Shown here: positions 43,346 to 53,565 of the stretch, in pieces | How the letters are laid out: every line of letters starts with the position of its first letter | Numbering within the stretch: position 1 is the stretch's first letter | Origin: JALJPB01 sp963933115 | Lineage (GTDB): Bacteria; Pseudomonadota; Gammaproteobacteria; Enterobacterales; Alteromonadaceae | Assembly: GCA_963933115.1 (NCBI GenBank) | Contig: CAWVSL010000011.1 | Location: forward strand, 10,528-74,527 | DNA length: 64,000 nt | Direction: 5' to 3' | Translations under genes and position numbers: made by a program | The notes under the pieces: generated by a model | What the model saw: the letters and a program-made list of their open reading frames with translations, nothing else | What the model was told of the DNA's origin: nothing | Databases searched by the model: none

Positions 43346-43765
43346 ATGGAATCACTACTAATTAAAGATTACATGAATCACTATCCAGTAACATTTACAC
43401 CTGAAATGGTAGTGGAAGAAGCTTCTTTGCGTTTTTTAAAAACAAAACAAATTGGGGGCCCAGTAATCAATAAGAAAAAGGCGGTCATTGGTTTTTTATC
43501 TGAGAGTGATATCTTGGCTAAAATGTTGGCCTCTATCTATCATAATGAGCACACCACTGATGTGGAAGGCTTAATGAATAAAGACGTTTTATCAGTAAAG
43601 CCCTATGACAGTATTGTTGAACTTGCTCAAAGTATGCTAGGTAATAAGCCTAAGGTTTATCCGGTAGTTGACGATGATGGTCATTTACTAGGTACTATTT
43701 GTCGTAATGATGTATTAAAAGCTATAGATCAACACATGAAAGTTAGTTTTCATGCTGGGAGTTAG
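43346..43765 (+). CDS. Two-CBS-domain protein
   Basis: A 139-residue stand-alone CBS pair. CBS1 spans about 8-60 (MNHYPVTFTPEMVVEEASLRFL, GGPVINKKKAVIGFLSESDILAKML). CBS2 spans about 78-130 (MNKDVLSVKPYDSIVELAQSML, VYPVVDDDGHLLGTICRNDVLKAI). Such pairs bind adenine nucleotides and act as energy sensors on partner proteins; no partner is evident. The ribosome site AAGGA is 7 bases before the ATG. Confidence 0.88.
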   Translation: MESLLIKDYMNHYPVTFTPEMVVEEASLRFLKTKQIGGPVINKKKAVIGFLSESDILAKMLASIYHNEHTTDVEGLMNKDVLSVKPYDSIVELAQSMLGNKPKVYPVVDDDGHLLGTICRNDVLKAIDQHMKVSFHAGS

Positions 43766-43837
43766 GCCTCTGAGTATCTACTAATACCTTAATCAATTAA
43801 CACAGAACAACTACTGTTTAACCTTTCTAACCTCATA

Positions 43838-44815
43838 TTGTATTTACCCGTACTAGTGAGTCTACTCTCATCTACTGTCATTGCAGAAGAGCTAAGTAGT
43901 ATCGCTTTTACTTTAGAAAATGATGGTATCATAAGAAAAGACCAAGGCTATACTAGCGGAATTTTTTTCAGCTATAACTCCCAAGCAACTGATTCAATTG
44001 CGAATTCAGCGCCTAATAGTGTTAAGCACCTTGCTTCATTATTAGCCCTGAACAAGCAATATTTACAAGCTTGGCAAGTAATTATAGGCCAACAAATATG
44101 GACACCTGTAGATATTGAAATTACGGTTGAACAAGCCGATTCTCGTCCCTATGCTGGTTTGTTTTTTATTCAAACTAATTTTTTTGAATTATCTCCCCGG
44201 CTGACTAATAAATATTCTTTTATGTTCGGTAGCGTTGGCCCTAACTCCTATGGTGAAAAATCTCAACGTTGGCTTCATAACTTAATAGGTTCACCACCCC
44301 CCTTAGGACGGGAAAATCAAATATATAACCAATGGGTATATTTGTTAGGTATTGAACGTCAAAGGTTATTAATACGCAATAACGTTCAATCCACTTATGG
44401 TTATGATATTTCTTGGACTTCTCGGATTTCCATTGGAAATTATAAGAGCGAGATCGCTTTAGGTGCTTTTTATCGTTGGGGGATCAATCTAAATGAAAGT
44501 TTTGGTAGTGTTGGATTTACTCCTGGTAACTATTTAGACGCGAGCCTTTTATCTTCAAGTAACTCTGGTTCTTTTGTCTATATAGGAAGCGAAGTTAGAT
44601 ATCGTTTTAACGATATTACTATTGAAGGTGATAGACCTAAACATATATACGATATCAATATTGAACACTGGCAAACTACAGGTATATTAGGTATTACTCA
44701 TTATCAAAATAATTATGGGATTAGTTTTAACTTAGCCTTTAGTTCTCCTGAATATATTCAAGATCAGAACACTATCAGCACTACTGGTACCATTGAGTTC
44801 TTCTTAAGGTTTTAG
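43838..44815 (+). CDS. lpxR: Outer-membrane lipid A deacylase, LpxR family
   Basis: A 325-residue protein. A short signal-like N-terminus (YLPVLVSLLSSTVIAEE) leads into a 12-strand barrel. LpxR motifs are IAFTLENDGIIRKDQGYTSGIFFSY (catalytic Asn-Asp), GQQIWTPVDIEI, ADSRPYAGLFF and SQRWLHNLIGSPPPLGRENQIYNQW; the last residue is Phe. The enzyme removes the 3'-acyloxyacyl group of lipid A. The start is uncertain: TTG 43838 gives a short signal, while CTG 43814 in frame (FNLSNLIL) would lengthen it. No ATG is in frame upstream. Confidence 0.8.
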   Translation: MYLPVLVSLLSSTVIAEELSSIAFTLENDGIIRKDQGYTSGIFFSYNSQATDSIANSAPNSVKHLASLLALNKQYLQAWQVIIGQQIWTPVDIEITVEQADSRPYAGLFFIQTNFFELSPRLTNKYSFMFGSVGPNSYGEKSQRWLHNLIGSPPPLGRENQIYNQWVYLLGIERQRLLIRNNVQSTYGYDISWTSRISIGNYKSEIALGAFYRWGINLNESFGSVGFTPGNYLDASLLSSSNSGSFVYIGSEVRYRFNDITIEGDRPKHIYDINIEHWQTTGILGITHYQNNYGISFNLAFSSPEYIQDQNTISTTGTIEFFLRF

Positions 44816-44907
44816 GATAGCGCTAGCGTTATATTCATTACTGCAATCACATCATTTTACTGATAATATAGTCCTTTATTCGTTGCTTAGAGTTTACTTA
44901 ATTTTCA

Positions 44908-47900
44908 ATGTCTACTAGTCTCCCCGTAAAACCTATGGTTATTGAACCAATTAATACGCAGTCGTTATTTAATTTATTATCTCAAGTAAAAAATTCAGAT
45001 ATTCCTCGACTTAAAAAAAGATTATTGCACTTAAAAAAAATTGCTAACCCTGATAAAAAATTGAAGGTACAGCACCAAATTTCCCAAGCAATTAATCAAT
45101 CAATAGCAGAGAAACAGGACAAATTAAACAATCGTCCCGAAATCAGTTATCCTGAAGCACTACCGGTTTCACAAAATTTTGATATTATTAGTAAGGCAAT
45201 CAATGATAATCAAGTGATCATTATTGCTGGTGAAACAGGCTCAGGCAAAACGACACAAATCCCCAAAATATGTCTCGAATTAGGCCGTGGCATTGATGGT
45301 TTAATTGGCCATACTCAACCAAGGCGAATAGCTGCGCGAACTGTAGCAACACGTATTGCTGAAGAATTAAACACTAAATTAGGCGACTTTGTCGGTTATA
45401 AAGTCCGATTTAACGATCAAGTTAGCAAAAAAAGTTACATCAAGTTAATGACTGACGGCATTTTGTTAGCTGAAATGCAAACAGATCGTTTGTTACGTCA
45501 ATATGATACTTTGATTATTGATGAAGCGCATGAGCGTAGTTTAAATATTGATTTCATTTTGGGTTACATCAAGCAAATATTACCAAAACGTCCTGACTTA
45601 AAAATCATTATTACTTCGGCAACAATCGATACCAATCGCTTTTCAACTCATTTTAATAATGCACCTGTCATCGAAGTATCTGGAAGAACCTTTCCAGTTG
45701 AACTGTTATATAGGCCATTACTTGATGATAAAAATAGTGAAGACGAAGAAGGTCAGAACAAGCAAAAAGACGATATTGATATTATTTCAGGTATTTTAAA
45801 TGCGGTAGATGAATTATCTGATATCAGTCGTGGTGATATTCTAATCTTCTTGAATGGTGAGCGTGAGATACGAGATACTGCGGCAGCACTTGAAAAAGAA
45901 AATTTACGTGATACTAGTATTTTACCGCTTTATGCCCGATTAACGGTAGAAGAACAAAATAGAATATTTCAACCCCACAGAGGACGAAACATCGTATTGG
46001 CCACTAACGTTGCTGAAACAAGCTTAACTGTGCCGGGGATAAAATATGTTATTGATCCAGGTACCGCACGTATATCAAGATACAGTTATCGAACTAAAGT
46101 CCAGAGATTGCCGATAGAAGCCATTTCTCAAGCAAGTGCTAACCAAAGGGCCGGAAGGTGTGGCCGAGTTTCTGCCGGTATTTGTTTAAGACTCTATTCT
46201 GAAGATGATTTTAATAGTCGTCCAGAATTTACTGACCCTGAAATACTTCGCACTAATTTAGCGACCGTTATTTTACAGATGTTAGCCCTTGATTTAGGTG
46301 ATGTTAGCCAATTCCCATTTGTTCAACCACCCGATAGTCGTAATATTAATGATGGTATTAAATTATTGGAAGAACTTGCGGCTATTGACCAACCAAAAGC
46401 TGGTCAGAGTTCAACAACTGATAAAAAACTGACTAAAACAGGCCGTTTATTAGCTAAATTCCCTGTAGATCCTCGGTTGTCCAAAATGGTGTTATCTTCG
46501 ATCGATTTGGGGTGTATTGAGCAAGTATTAATTATTGTCAGTGCCTTGAGTATTCAGGATCCAAGAGAACGCCCTCATGAAAAGCAACAAGCAGCAGATG
46601 AAAAACACGGCCGATTTAAAGACACACAATCGGACTTTGTCAGCTTATTAAGACTTTGGCAGTATGTTAAGCAACAACAAAAAGAACTGACAAATAATCA
46701 ATTTAGACGTTTATGTAAAAAAGAATTTCTTTCTTATAATAGGTTGCGCGAGTGGCAAGATGTTGTCAGCCAATTGAAACAAACATTAAAAGAGCAAAAT
46801 ATACAACTTAGCAGCCTTAACGTTAATTTTAGCCAATTAGCCGATGCCAGTGCCGTAGATAAGGACCAAAAGACCGAGGTAAAAACAGAGCATGAGCAAG
46901 ACTTAAATACTCTTCATCAAGCGTTATTGTCAGGCTTGTTAAGCCATCTAGGTCAACAAGATGAAAACAGAGAGTTTATAGGGGCCCGAGGTAGTAAGTT
47001 TTATATATTTCCTGGATCTGCATTAGCAAGAAAACCACCTAAATGGTTAATGGCTGCGGAGCTAGTTGAAACAAGCCGTCTGTTTGGACGTATGGTAGCC
47101 AAAATAGATCCCCTTTGGTTAGAGGCGCTTGCAGAGCATCTGGTGAAAAGAAGTTATAGTGAACCTCATTGGGAAAAAAAACAGGGGGCTGTTGTCGCTT
47201 ATGAGCAAGTAACGCTCTATGGCTTAATTATTGTTAGTAAACGTAAAATTAACTTTAACCAATTTGAGCCTCATACCTGCCGCGAAATTTTTATTCGTGA
47301 GGCATTGGTCAATAATGATTGTGTTATGAATGAAGCATTTTTCAAACATAATATTAGCCTTGTTGCCAGCATAGAAACTCTAGAGAAAAAAGCCCGTCGA
47401 AAAGACTTTCTGATTGACGAGCAACACCTTGTCGATTTTTATGATAAAAAAATACCTGACGATGTTACTTGTTTACGCAGTTTTCTGTCATGGTGGAAAA
47501 AGACAAAACAAAAAGATGCTAATTTACTTAATTTTACTGAAGAATTTCTTTTAAATGAATTTTCAGAAAAGCTCTCAGAAAAAGAGTACCCAAATACTTG
47601 GCAACAAGGTCCATTAACCTTACCGTTGGAATATCACTTCACCCCGGGTGATGTTGATGATGGTATCAGTGTTATCATTCCGGTCGGTATTCTTAACCAA
47701 GTCACTAATCAAGGATTTGATTGGTTAATCCCCGCCTTACGCTTTGATTTATTGGTTGCTTTGATTAAAAGTTTACCAAAGCCACTTCGTCGTAACTTTG
47801 TTCCCGCTCCTAATTATGCTGAGGCCTGTTTAGCGACCATGGCAGACTTTGATGGTGATATTACTCAATCACTAGAGAAACAGTTGTTAAGAATGACTGG

Positions 47901-48942
47901 CGTTAGACTGCCTGAAGATGCTTGGCAACACGTTGAATTACCTGTTCATTTAACGATGAATTTTAAAATTCTAGATGAGCGAAATAAACTCATCAAACAA
48001 AGTCGGGATTTAGAACAATTAAAAACCGAACTTCAAGGTAAAGTTAAAGCGTCAATTCAAAAAGTTGCAGAGCAGGGCATTGAGAAATCAGATTTAAAGG
48101 CTTGGGATTTTGGATTATTACCTGTTGGCTATGAAAAAAAGATTGCTAATATCACTATAAAAGCCTTTCCAGCGCTGGTTGATAAAAACCATAGTGTATC
48201 CATTGAATTATTTGAACATATTGAACAAGCTGACACGGCTATGCTTAACGGTGTCAGCAGACTGATCTTATTAAATATCCCATCCCCTATTAAATACTTA
48301 CAAGAAAAGTTACCCAATAAAGCAAAACTGGGTTTATATTTTAATCCTTTTGGCACTATTGCTGATTTATTACAAGATTGTATTCAAGCTGGATGCCATT
48401 TTTTGGTTAAAGAGCAAGGGCAATTGCCTCGTAATGATAAAGAATTCAAAGGTTGTATGGAATACGTCCGTGCTGAAATTTCAGAGAATGTATTAACAGC
48501 GGCTACTAAAGTTGAAAAGGCCTTAGGTCTCAGTTATGACATTCGTAAGATATTAAAAGGTAAAATCAATTTAAATATTGTTCAATCTCATGGTGATATC
48601 AAACAACAAATTGATAAGTTAATTTATAAAGGCTTTGTTACAACTTCAGGTATTGATAAATTGGATGACATTGTTCGTTACTTAGACGCAATTTTAAGAA
48701 GGTTAGAAAAGTTATCCATTGATCCAAATCAAGACAGATTAAAGTTAATAGAAGTTAATAAAACAGAAGACTCGCTTAATAAATTAATTAATGATCAGCG
48801 TAAAGATATCCCTTTACCGAAAGCAATTAGCGACGCTCGTTGGATGATAGAGGAACTAAGAGTTTCACTCTTTGCACAAAACTTAGGAACTGCTTATCCT
48901 ATATCTGTTAAGCGTATTTTAAATCATATAAAAGCCTTTTAG
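44908..48942 (+). CDS. hrpA: ATP-dependent RNA helicase HrpA
   Basis: A DEAH-box RNA helicase involved in mRNA processing and rescue of stalled ribosomes. It has 1344 residues against 1300 in E. coli. Walker A is IAGETGSGKTTQIPK (about 109-123), DEAH is in LIIDEAHERSLN (about 201-212), then ITSATID and RAGRCGR with QRAGR. The helicase-associated and OB-fold regions and the long C-terminal DUF3418 (from about 750) follow. Small hydrophilic insertions (for example DDKNSEDEEGQNKQKDDID) account for the extra length. Confidence 0.95.
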   Translation: MSTSLPVKPMVIEPINTQSLFNLLSQVKNSDIPRLKKRLLHLKKIANPDKKLKVQHQISQAINQSIAEKQDKLNNRPEISYPEALPVSQNFDIISKAINDNQVIIIAGETGSGKTTQIPKICLELGRGIDGLIGHTQPRRIAARTVATRIAEELNTKLGDFVGYKVRFNDQVSKKSYIKLMTDGILLAEMQTDRLLRQYDTLIIDEAHERSLNIDFILGYIKQILPKRPDLKIIITSATIDTNRFSTHFNNAPVIEVSGRTFPVELLYRPLLDDKNSEDEEGQNKQKDDIDIISGILNAVDELSDISRGDILIFLNGEREIRDTAAALEKENLRDTSILPLYARLTVEEQNRIFQPHRGRNIVLATNVAETSLTVPGIKYVIDPGTARISRYSYRTKVQRLPIEAISQASANQRAGRCGRVSAGICLRLYSEDDFNSRPEFTDPEILRTNLATVILQMLALDLGDVSQFPFVQPPDSRNINDGIKLLEELAAIDQPKAGQSSTTDKKLTKTGRLLAKFPVDPRLSKMVLSSIDLGCIEQVLIIVSALSIQDPRERPHEKQQAADEKHGRFKDTQSDFVSLLRLWQYVKQQQKELTNNQFRRLCKKEFLSYNRLREWQDVVSQLKQTLKEQNIQLSSLNVNFSQLADASAVDKDQKTEVKTEHEQDLNTLHQALLSGLLSHLGQQDENREFIGARGSKFYIFPGSALARKPPKWLMAAELVETSRLFGRMVAKIDPLWLEALAEHLVKRSYSEPHWEKKQGAVVAYEQVTLYGLIIVSKRKINFNQFEPHTCREIFIREALVNNDCVMNEAFFKHNISLVASIETLEKKARRKDFLIDEQHLVDFYDKKIPDDVTCLRSFLSWWKKTKQKDANLLNFTEEFLLNEFSEKLSEKEYPNTWQQGPLTLPLEYHFTPGDVDDGISVIIPVGILNQVTNQGFDWLIPALRFDLLVALIKSLPKPLRRNFVPAPNYAEACLATMADFDGDITQSLEKQLLRMTGVRLPEDAWQHVELPVHLTMNFKILDERNKLIKQSRDLEQLKTELQGKVKASIQKVAEQGIEKSDLKAWDFGLLPVGYEKKIANITIKAFPALVDKNHSVSIELFEHIEQADTAMLNGVSRLILLNIPSPIKYLQEKLPNKAKLGLYFNPFGTIADLLQDCIQAGCHFLVKEQGQLPRNDKEFKGCMEYVRAEISENVLTAATKVEKALGLSYDIRKILKGKINLNIVQSHGDIKQQIDKLIYKGFVTTSGIDKLDDIVRYLDAILRRLEKLSIDPNQDRLKLIEVNKTEDSLNKLINDQRKDIPLPKAISDARWMIEELRVSLFAQNLGTAYPISVKRILNHIKAF

Positions 48943-49037
48943 CTTATTTAACACTCTTTGTTAATTGACACAGCTTGTTAATTTCAAGTATAAATAGTTA
49001 AAGGAATTGGTATAACACAGTGGATGGAGGAGTGATG

Positions 49038-49334
49038 ATGAATTTGGATGATAAACGTAATTTTTATCGGATGATATTAAATACAGAAGTTACTTTAACA
49101 ATTATTGACGTTGACACAAATACTCAAGTTATAGCGAATTGTCGGGATTTAAGTGCCACAGGTATGTCTATTGAAACTAATTGTCCTATATCAATAGGAA
49201 CAAGGGTTAGAGTTAAAGTAGTTTCTGCTGACAACAATGTGCCTTCGCTAGATGTTTTTGGCAAAACGGTACGGGTAGAAAAAGAAAAGAGTGACTGTTA
49301 TCTAATTGGTCTTTTGATTGAAGAGGTTGAATAA
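49038..49334 (+). CDS. PilZ-domain c-di-GMP-binding protein
   Basis: A 98-residue single-domain protein. The c-di-GMP signature is complete: RNFYR (RxxxR) at the N-terminus and DLSATG (DxSxxG) about 30 residues later. Single PilZ proteins act as c-di-GMP-dependent adaptors for motility, pili or polysaccharide synthesis; no effector is adjacent. A longer reading begins at GTG 49020, but GGAGGAG (49026-49032) would then be coding, whereas it is well placed as the ribosome site for ATG 49038. Confidence 0.85.
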   Translation: MNLDDKRNFYRMILNTEVTLTIIDVDTNTQVIANCRDLSATGMSIETNCPISIGTRVRVKVVSADNNVPSLDVFGKTVRVEKEKSDCYLIGLLIEEVE

Positions 49335-49350
49335 ATAGTTAAGTAAATCT

Positions 49351-49382
49351 GTAATCCCCTTTAAATATTATTAGGGGATTAC
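49351..49382. terminator. Hairpin between the PilZ gene and rlmI
   Basis: A perfect 10-bp stem, GTAATCCCCT (49351-49360) with AGGGGATTAC (49373-49382), has a 12-base loop. It stands between two converging genes but lacks a clear T-run on either side, so termination is probable rather than certain. Confidence 0.5.
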
Positions 49383-49434
49383 ACTTAGCTTACTGAACTG
49401 ATAACTAGGTAATATGCAGAAAATGGATTGTCTA

Positions 49435-50625
49435 TTAATCTACTTTGCAAACTAAACCTTTTAAGTAAAAACCTTCAGGATAATTTGACGATACTGGATG
49501 GTCAGCGGCTTGATGTAATCGTTCAACATAATAAGCATTTCGCTGAGCATCTAATGCAGCATCGGCAACGACCTTTTGAAATAACGTTTCTTCCATTAAG
49601 CCTGAACAAGAAAAAGTCAGTAAAGTACCATTAGGGTTTAATAACTGCATTGCCAACATATTAATATCTTTATAACCACGGCAAGCCCCTGTTAATTGAG
49701 CTTTAGACTCAACAAATTTAGGCGGATCTAGAATAATCATATCAAACGTTCTTTTTTCTTCTCGATATCGACGTAATAATTTAAAAACATCATCTTTAAC
49801 AAAAGAAATATTAGCTTCACTTAGACCGTTTAATTCATGGTTCCTTTTTGCTATATCAAGTGCCGGTTGGGAAACATCGACATTAATGACTTCTTTTGCG
49901 CCATTGGCGGCACAATGTAATGAAAAGGTCCCTGTATAAGAAAAACAATTTAAAACCGTCTTGTCTTTTGCATATCGACCGGCAATAACTCGTGAGTCTC
50001 TCTGGTCTAAATAAAAACCTGTCTTATGACCTGTCGCAACATCGACAACAATTTTAATCCCGTGTTCTTCAATGATACATTCTGTACTATCTTGGGGTTC
50101 AGTTAACCAACCAACAACAGGTTCTAATCCTTCCTTTTTACGGACATCAACATCCGAGCGTTCATAGATATGACATTGTGGATAGAGCTCTTGTAAACAA
50201 CGGACAATGGTATATCGTTGAAAATCGGCACCGGCACTCAGCAACTGACATACGATGAAATTATCATATTTATCTATAGTTATACCTGGTAAACCATCAG
50301 ACTCACCGGCAATTAACCGATAACCTGTTAATTGCCCTTGTTCAATAAACCAATCACGCCTTGTTTGTGCATTTTTTAATTTGTTCAAGAAAAAGTCATA
50401 ATCAATTTCTTCATGTTCGTTAAAACTCCAAACACGAATTCTAATTTGTGACTCAGGCGAATAAGCGCCTTTTGCAAGCCAATTTTCTTTAGCATCAAAA
50501 ATATCTACGGTATCACCTAACATCGGTTTACCCTTTATTTTATTGATGGCACGCGAAAATATCCATGGATGTTTGCGCTTTAAAGACTTTTCTCTTCCAA
50601 CATTTAAATATATTCTCGCTGACAT
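49435..50625 (-). CDS. rlmI: 23S rRNA m5C1962 methyltransferase
   Basis: Methylates C1962 of 23S rRNA. It has 396 residues from MSARIYLNVGREKSLKRKHPWIFS, the same length as E. coli RlmI. The PUA domain is N-terminal and the SAM domain has VLNCFSYTGTFSLHCAANGA. The catalytic PPK motif is in MIILDPPKFVESK and the Cys in LLTFSCSGLM. The frame could begin at TTG 50691, but the extra 22 residues have no counterpart in the family. It is divergent from the acylphosphatase gene, as yccW and yccX neighbour each other in E. coli. Confidence 0.95.
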   Translation of the reverse strand: MSARIYLNVGREKSLKRKHPWIFSRAINKIKGKPMLGDTVDIFDAKENWLAKGAYSPESQIRIRVWSFNEHEEIDYDFFLNKLKNAQTRRDWFIEQGQLTGYRLIAGESDGLPGITIDKYDNFIVCQLLSAGADFQRYTIVRCLQELYPQCHIYERSDVDVRKKEGLEPVVGWLTEPQDSTECIIEEHGIKIVVDVATGHKTGFYLDQRDSRVIAGRYAKDKTVLNCFSYTGTFSLHCAANGAKEVINVDVSQPALDIAKRNHELNGLSEANISFVKDDVFKLLRRYREEKRTFDMIILDPPKFVESKAQLTGACRGYKDINMLAMQLLNPNGTLLTFSCSGLMEETLFQKVVADAALDAQRNAYYVERLHQAADHPVSSNYPEGFYLKGLVCKVD

Positions 50626-50753
50626 GTGCCTATACTTAATAAAATAAGATAAATTTGCGATGAGTTTAGACAAAGGGGTATCTAGGTGCAATATCTATTA
50701 GCAATATTTTTAATATTTAGGTCAATTATAAAATTAATAAAGGTGTGTCAATT

Positions 50754-51023
50754 ATGAATGTAAGCTATATCGCCCATATTAGTGGCAAAGTTCAGGGTGT
50801 CTTTTTTCGAGCGTCAAGCCAACAAATAGCGATAGATTTTGGGTTAAGTGGCTATGCACGTAATTTAGCTGATGGCGATGTTGAAGTATTAATGAGTGGT
50901 GACCAAGATAAAGTTGATAAAATGCTTGAATGGTTAGCCCATGGTCCTCATCAGGCTGAAGTAGCTAATATAGAAAAAAAACAGGTAAAATATAACCCAC
51001 ATGATTTTTTTTCTATAAGTTAA
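50754..51023 (+). CDS. yccX: Acylphosphatase
   Basis: Hydrolyses acyl phosphates such as acetyl phosphate and 1,3-bisphosphoglycerate. It has 89 residues. The phosphate loop GKVQGVFFRASSQ carries the catalytic Arg and GYARNLADGDVEV the catalytic Asn. GTG 50745 is in frame upstream but lies too close to AAGG (50740-50743); ATG 50754 is well spaced. The C-terminus (NPHDFFSIS) is slightly shortened compared with E. coli YccX. Confidence 0.93.
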   Translation: MNVSYIAHISGKVQGVFFRASSQQIAIDFGLSGYARNLADGDVEVLMSGDQDKVDKMLEWLAHGPHQAEVANIEKKQVKYNPHDFFSIS

Positions 51024-51507
51024 ATCATTTGAATCGTATAGACGTAGTGATGAAATGTTCAGTAGTCTATTTAATACAGAATAAATCAATGTTTGCCGTT
51101 TGTAATGACTTAATTAAAGTCTTTATGATTTGAGTGGTTCATCAATAACTTCTGTAATGATCTTATAGTTATCATGGCCTGCAAGTGAGTAATTCAATTT
51201 AATTTAGTGAGTTTAACATAAATTTCTAATCAGTATAGCCTTACAAAACAGGTGCTGATGATCATCTTTTCTCTATAAAAAAAATACGGCCTAATATCTA
51301 ATTCATCTGTTTATAACTTAATTAAGAAGTCCTTCAGTTGTTAACTACTGACAAGTACTGACAACTTATTATCTATCGTTTAATTAGAATTCAATTGTTT
51401 TTAAACTTGTATTATCAATAATATTTTCAAGTAAATATTATTAAAACGCTTTATCCGAAAGATTTCGTACTAATATTAGTATTGATACTGGTGGTTGGAG
51501 AGGTTTG
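51024..51507. other. 484-bp intergenic region before the broken TPR gene
   Basis: No open frame is credible. A 14-bp palindrome TACTAATATTAGTA (51468-51481) lies 27 bases before the next ATG. GGAGAGG (51497-51503) is a strong ribosome site for ATG 51508, so the promoter of that gene probably lies in the last 100 bases. Confidence 0.5.
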
Positions 51508-52692
51508 ATGAAATTACTATTAAATTCTGTATTAATGATGATATGTATATCTGCATGTTCAAACATACAGTCACCAACACTTTATAAAACAAAACAAAAA
51601 CCATTATTTTTAGATGATGAATTCTTAGGTTTTGAGTTAGTTATCATTGAAACTGAAAGCAATATCTTTGCACTAGATCATCAGATGAAAGAAATGGTTA
51701 CAAAGAAACTCTTAACAGAAAAAAACATTAAAGATAGAGCTCTATAACTCATAAAAAATATCTTTGTAAATAACAATAGAATAATTAGTTATGATCGCAA
51801 TGCAAATATTACAGCTAGAGAGGCTTATCATAGTAATACCGCTAATTGTTTATCACTTACTATCATGGCTTATGCATTGGCAACAGAAGCTGGTTTAAAT
51901 GTAAGGTTTCAGCAAATTGATATTCCTGAATATTGGGTAAGGAATGGTCGGTATAATTTACTAACAGGTCATGTGAATTTACTGGTTAATCGGGCAGATA
52001 CTTTTAGAAAAACTATTATTAGCGTGCGAAGTAGTTTACAAATAGATTTTGGTCCACAAGCTAGCAAAACTATCTTTAAAAGATTTTTTATTGATAAAAA
52101 GACCGTTTTAGCAATGTTTTATAATAATAAAGGCGCCGAGTCATTAGTTGATGGTGATTACATTTCTGCTTATAGTTATTTTAAAGCAGCAGCGTTAATT
52201 GCCCCCTAATTTTCTTCAACGTGGTCAAACTTAGGCGTTTTATACAAATTAACTAACCAATTTCAAGAAGCTGAAGTGGCCTACCATTATGCTCTTAACT
52301 TAGATCATAACAACTTAACAGCGATGAATAATTTAGCTATTATATTGACTCAGCAAGGTAATATTGAACAAGCTCAGGTTATACAACATAAGCTACATTT
52401 AAAAAGGAGCAGAAACCCTTACTATTTTGCTTTATTAGCTGATGAAGCATTTCATGATGGTCAAATTGAACAAGCCATTAAATTTTATAATAAAGCAATA
52501 AGACTCGAACGCAGAGTAGATGAGTTCTATTATCGATTAGCACAGGTTTATTTTCATGCGGAAGAAGTGGCTCTGGCAAAAAAAGCGCTGATTAAAGCCA
52601 TTGCTTATACGAAAAACTGAGCTCTTGAAGCTACTTATATCGCAAAATTAAATTCTTTAAAGAAATTGAATAATTCTAAAAAAATCCAATAA
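51508..52692 (+). pseudogene. Transglutaminase-like/TPR lipoprotein gene interrupted by three in-frame stop codons
   Basis: A single frame runs from ATG 51508 to TAA 52690-52692 with stops at 51745 (TAA), 52207 (TAA) and 52618 (TGA) and no frameshift. The signal peptide ends in a lipobox (CISAC). The middle has NTANCLSLTIMAYALATEAGLNV and YNLLTGHVNLLV, matching the Cys and His of transglutaminase-like proteases. The last part has TPR repeats (TWSNLGVLYKLTNQFQEAEVAYHYALNLD, FYNKAIRLERRVDEFYYRLAQVYF). Text on both sides of each stop is in family register; the TGA replaces a residue between YTKN and ALEATY, possibly Trp. It is most likely a young pseudogene; readthrough is a remote alternative. 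The three pieces could also yield short peptides. Confidence 0.78.
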
Positions 52693-52744
52693 CTGACTGT
52701 ATTTATAGTTAGGTTTATTATTAATTACATAAGGTTTTATCATC

Positions 52745-53302
52745 ATGGATAAACATTTCATTACCAGTAAAGAATTACTTGAGGACTCTTTTAAACTTGC
52801 TGATAAAGTATTTAGAGATGGCTTTCGTCCACAATTTATAATTGGTATTTGGCGTGGAGGTTCGCCAATAGGTATTGCTGTGCAAGAATATTTTGATTTT
52901 AAAAAGGTTAAAACTGATCATATTGCAGTAAGAACCTCTTCTTATTATGGGGTTAATCAGCAAAGTAAAGAGATTAAAGTCCACGGGTTACATTACATTA
53001 TTGAAAATGCCAATGATGACGATGGTTTATTAATTGTTGATGATGTATTTGACTCAGGTCGAAGTATTGATGCATTAATTAATCAATTAAAATTAGTGAG
53101 TAGAAAAAATACGCCTACAGATATTCGTATTGCTTGTCCTTGGTATAAACCTGATAATACAAAAGTTAATTTCATTCCTAATTATTATCTACATCAATCA
53201 AGCGATTGGTTGGTATTCCCCCATGAATTATCGGGGTTAACACCAGATGAAATTATTACAAGTAAAACTGATTTAACAAACATTCTTGCATTGTTTACTT
53301 AG
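52745..53302 (+). CDS. Phosphoribosyltransferase, hypoxanthine/xanthine type
   Basis: A 185-residue type I PRTase. The PRPP-binding motif is LLIVDDVFDSGRSID (about 97-111) and the pyrophosphate loop is IIGIWRGGSPIG (about 31-42). The hood region is short. Purine salvage (hypoxanthine, guanine or xanthine) is likely, but the base cannot be read from the motif. The ribosome site AAGG precedes ATG 52745. It is not fused to the broken gene upstream. Confidence 0.82.
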   Translation: MDKHFITSKELLEDSFKLADKVFRDGFRPQFIIGIWRGGSPIGIAVQEYFDFKKVKTDHIAVRTSSYYGVNQQSKEIKVHGLHYIIENANDDDGLLIVDDVFDSGRSIDALINQLKLVSRKNTPTDIRIACPWYKPDNTKVNFIPNYYLHQSSDWLVFPHELSGLTPDEIITSKTDLTNILALFT

Positions 53303-53565
53303 TTGGTTAAGTGGCCTGGTACTCTGCTGTCAATATGACAGAATATGAAAAGTCACCAGATTAATGTTCAGGTATTAATCTTGATGTTGCTAGCATCAAA
53401 CTTATTATGTAATAATTAGAGTGACTAACTATGAATTTTAATTCACTAAAAATGACTAAATTCATACAATCTCAAATTCAATAATATAATTTAAACAGCT
53501 CTGTGTATTTTAAAACATACCAATAAACAAGGTGAAATAGAGTTAATTAACGACTCGTTAGCATA

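Noticed and set aside
53431..53484. Short ATG frame (about 17 codons) before the MTHFR-like gene
   Set aside because: It is too short, has no ribosome site, and its composition is that of the surrounding intergenic DNA.
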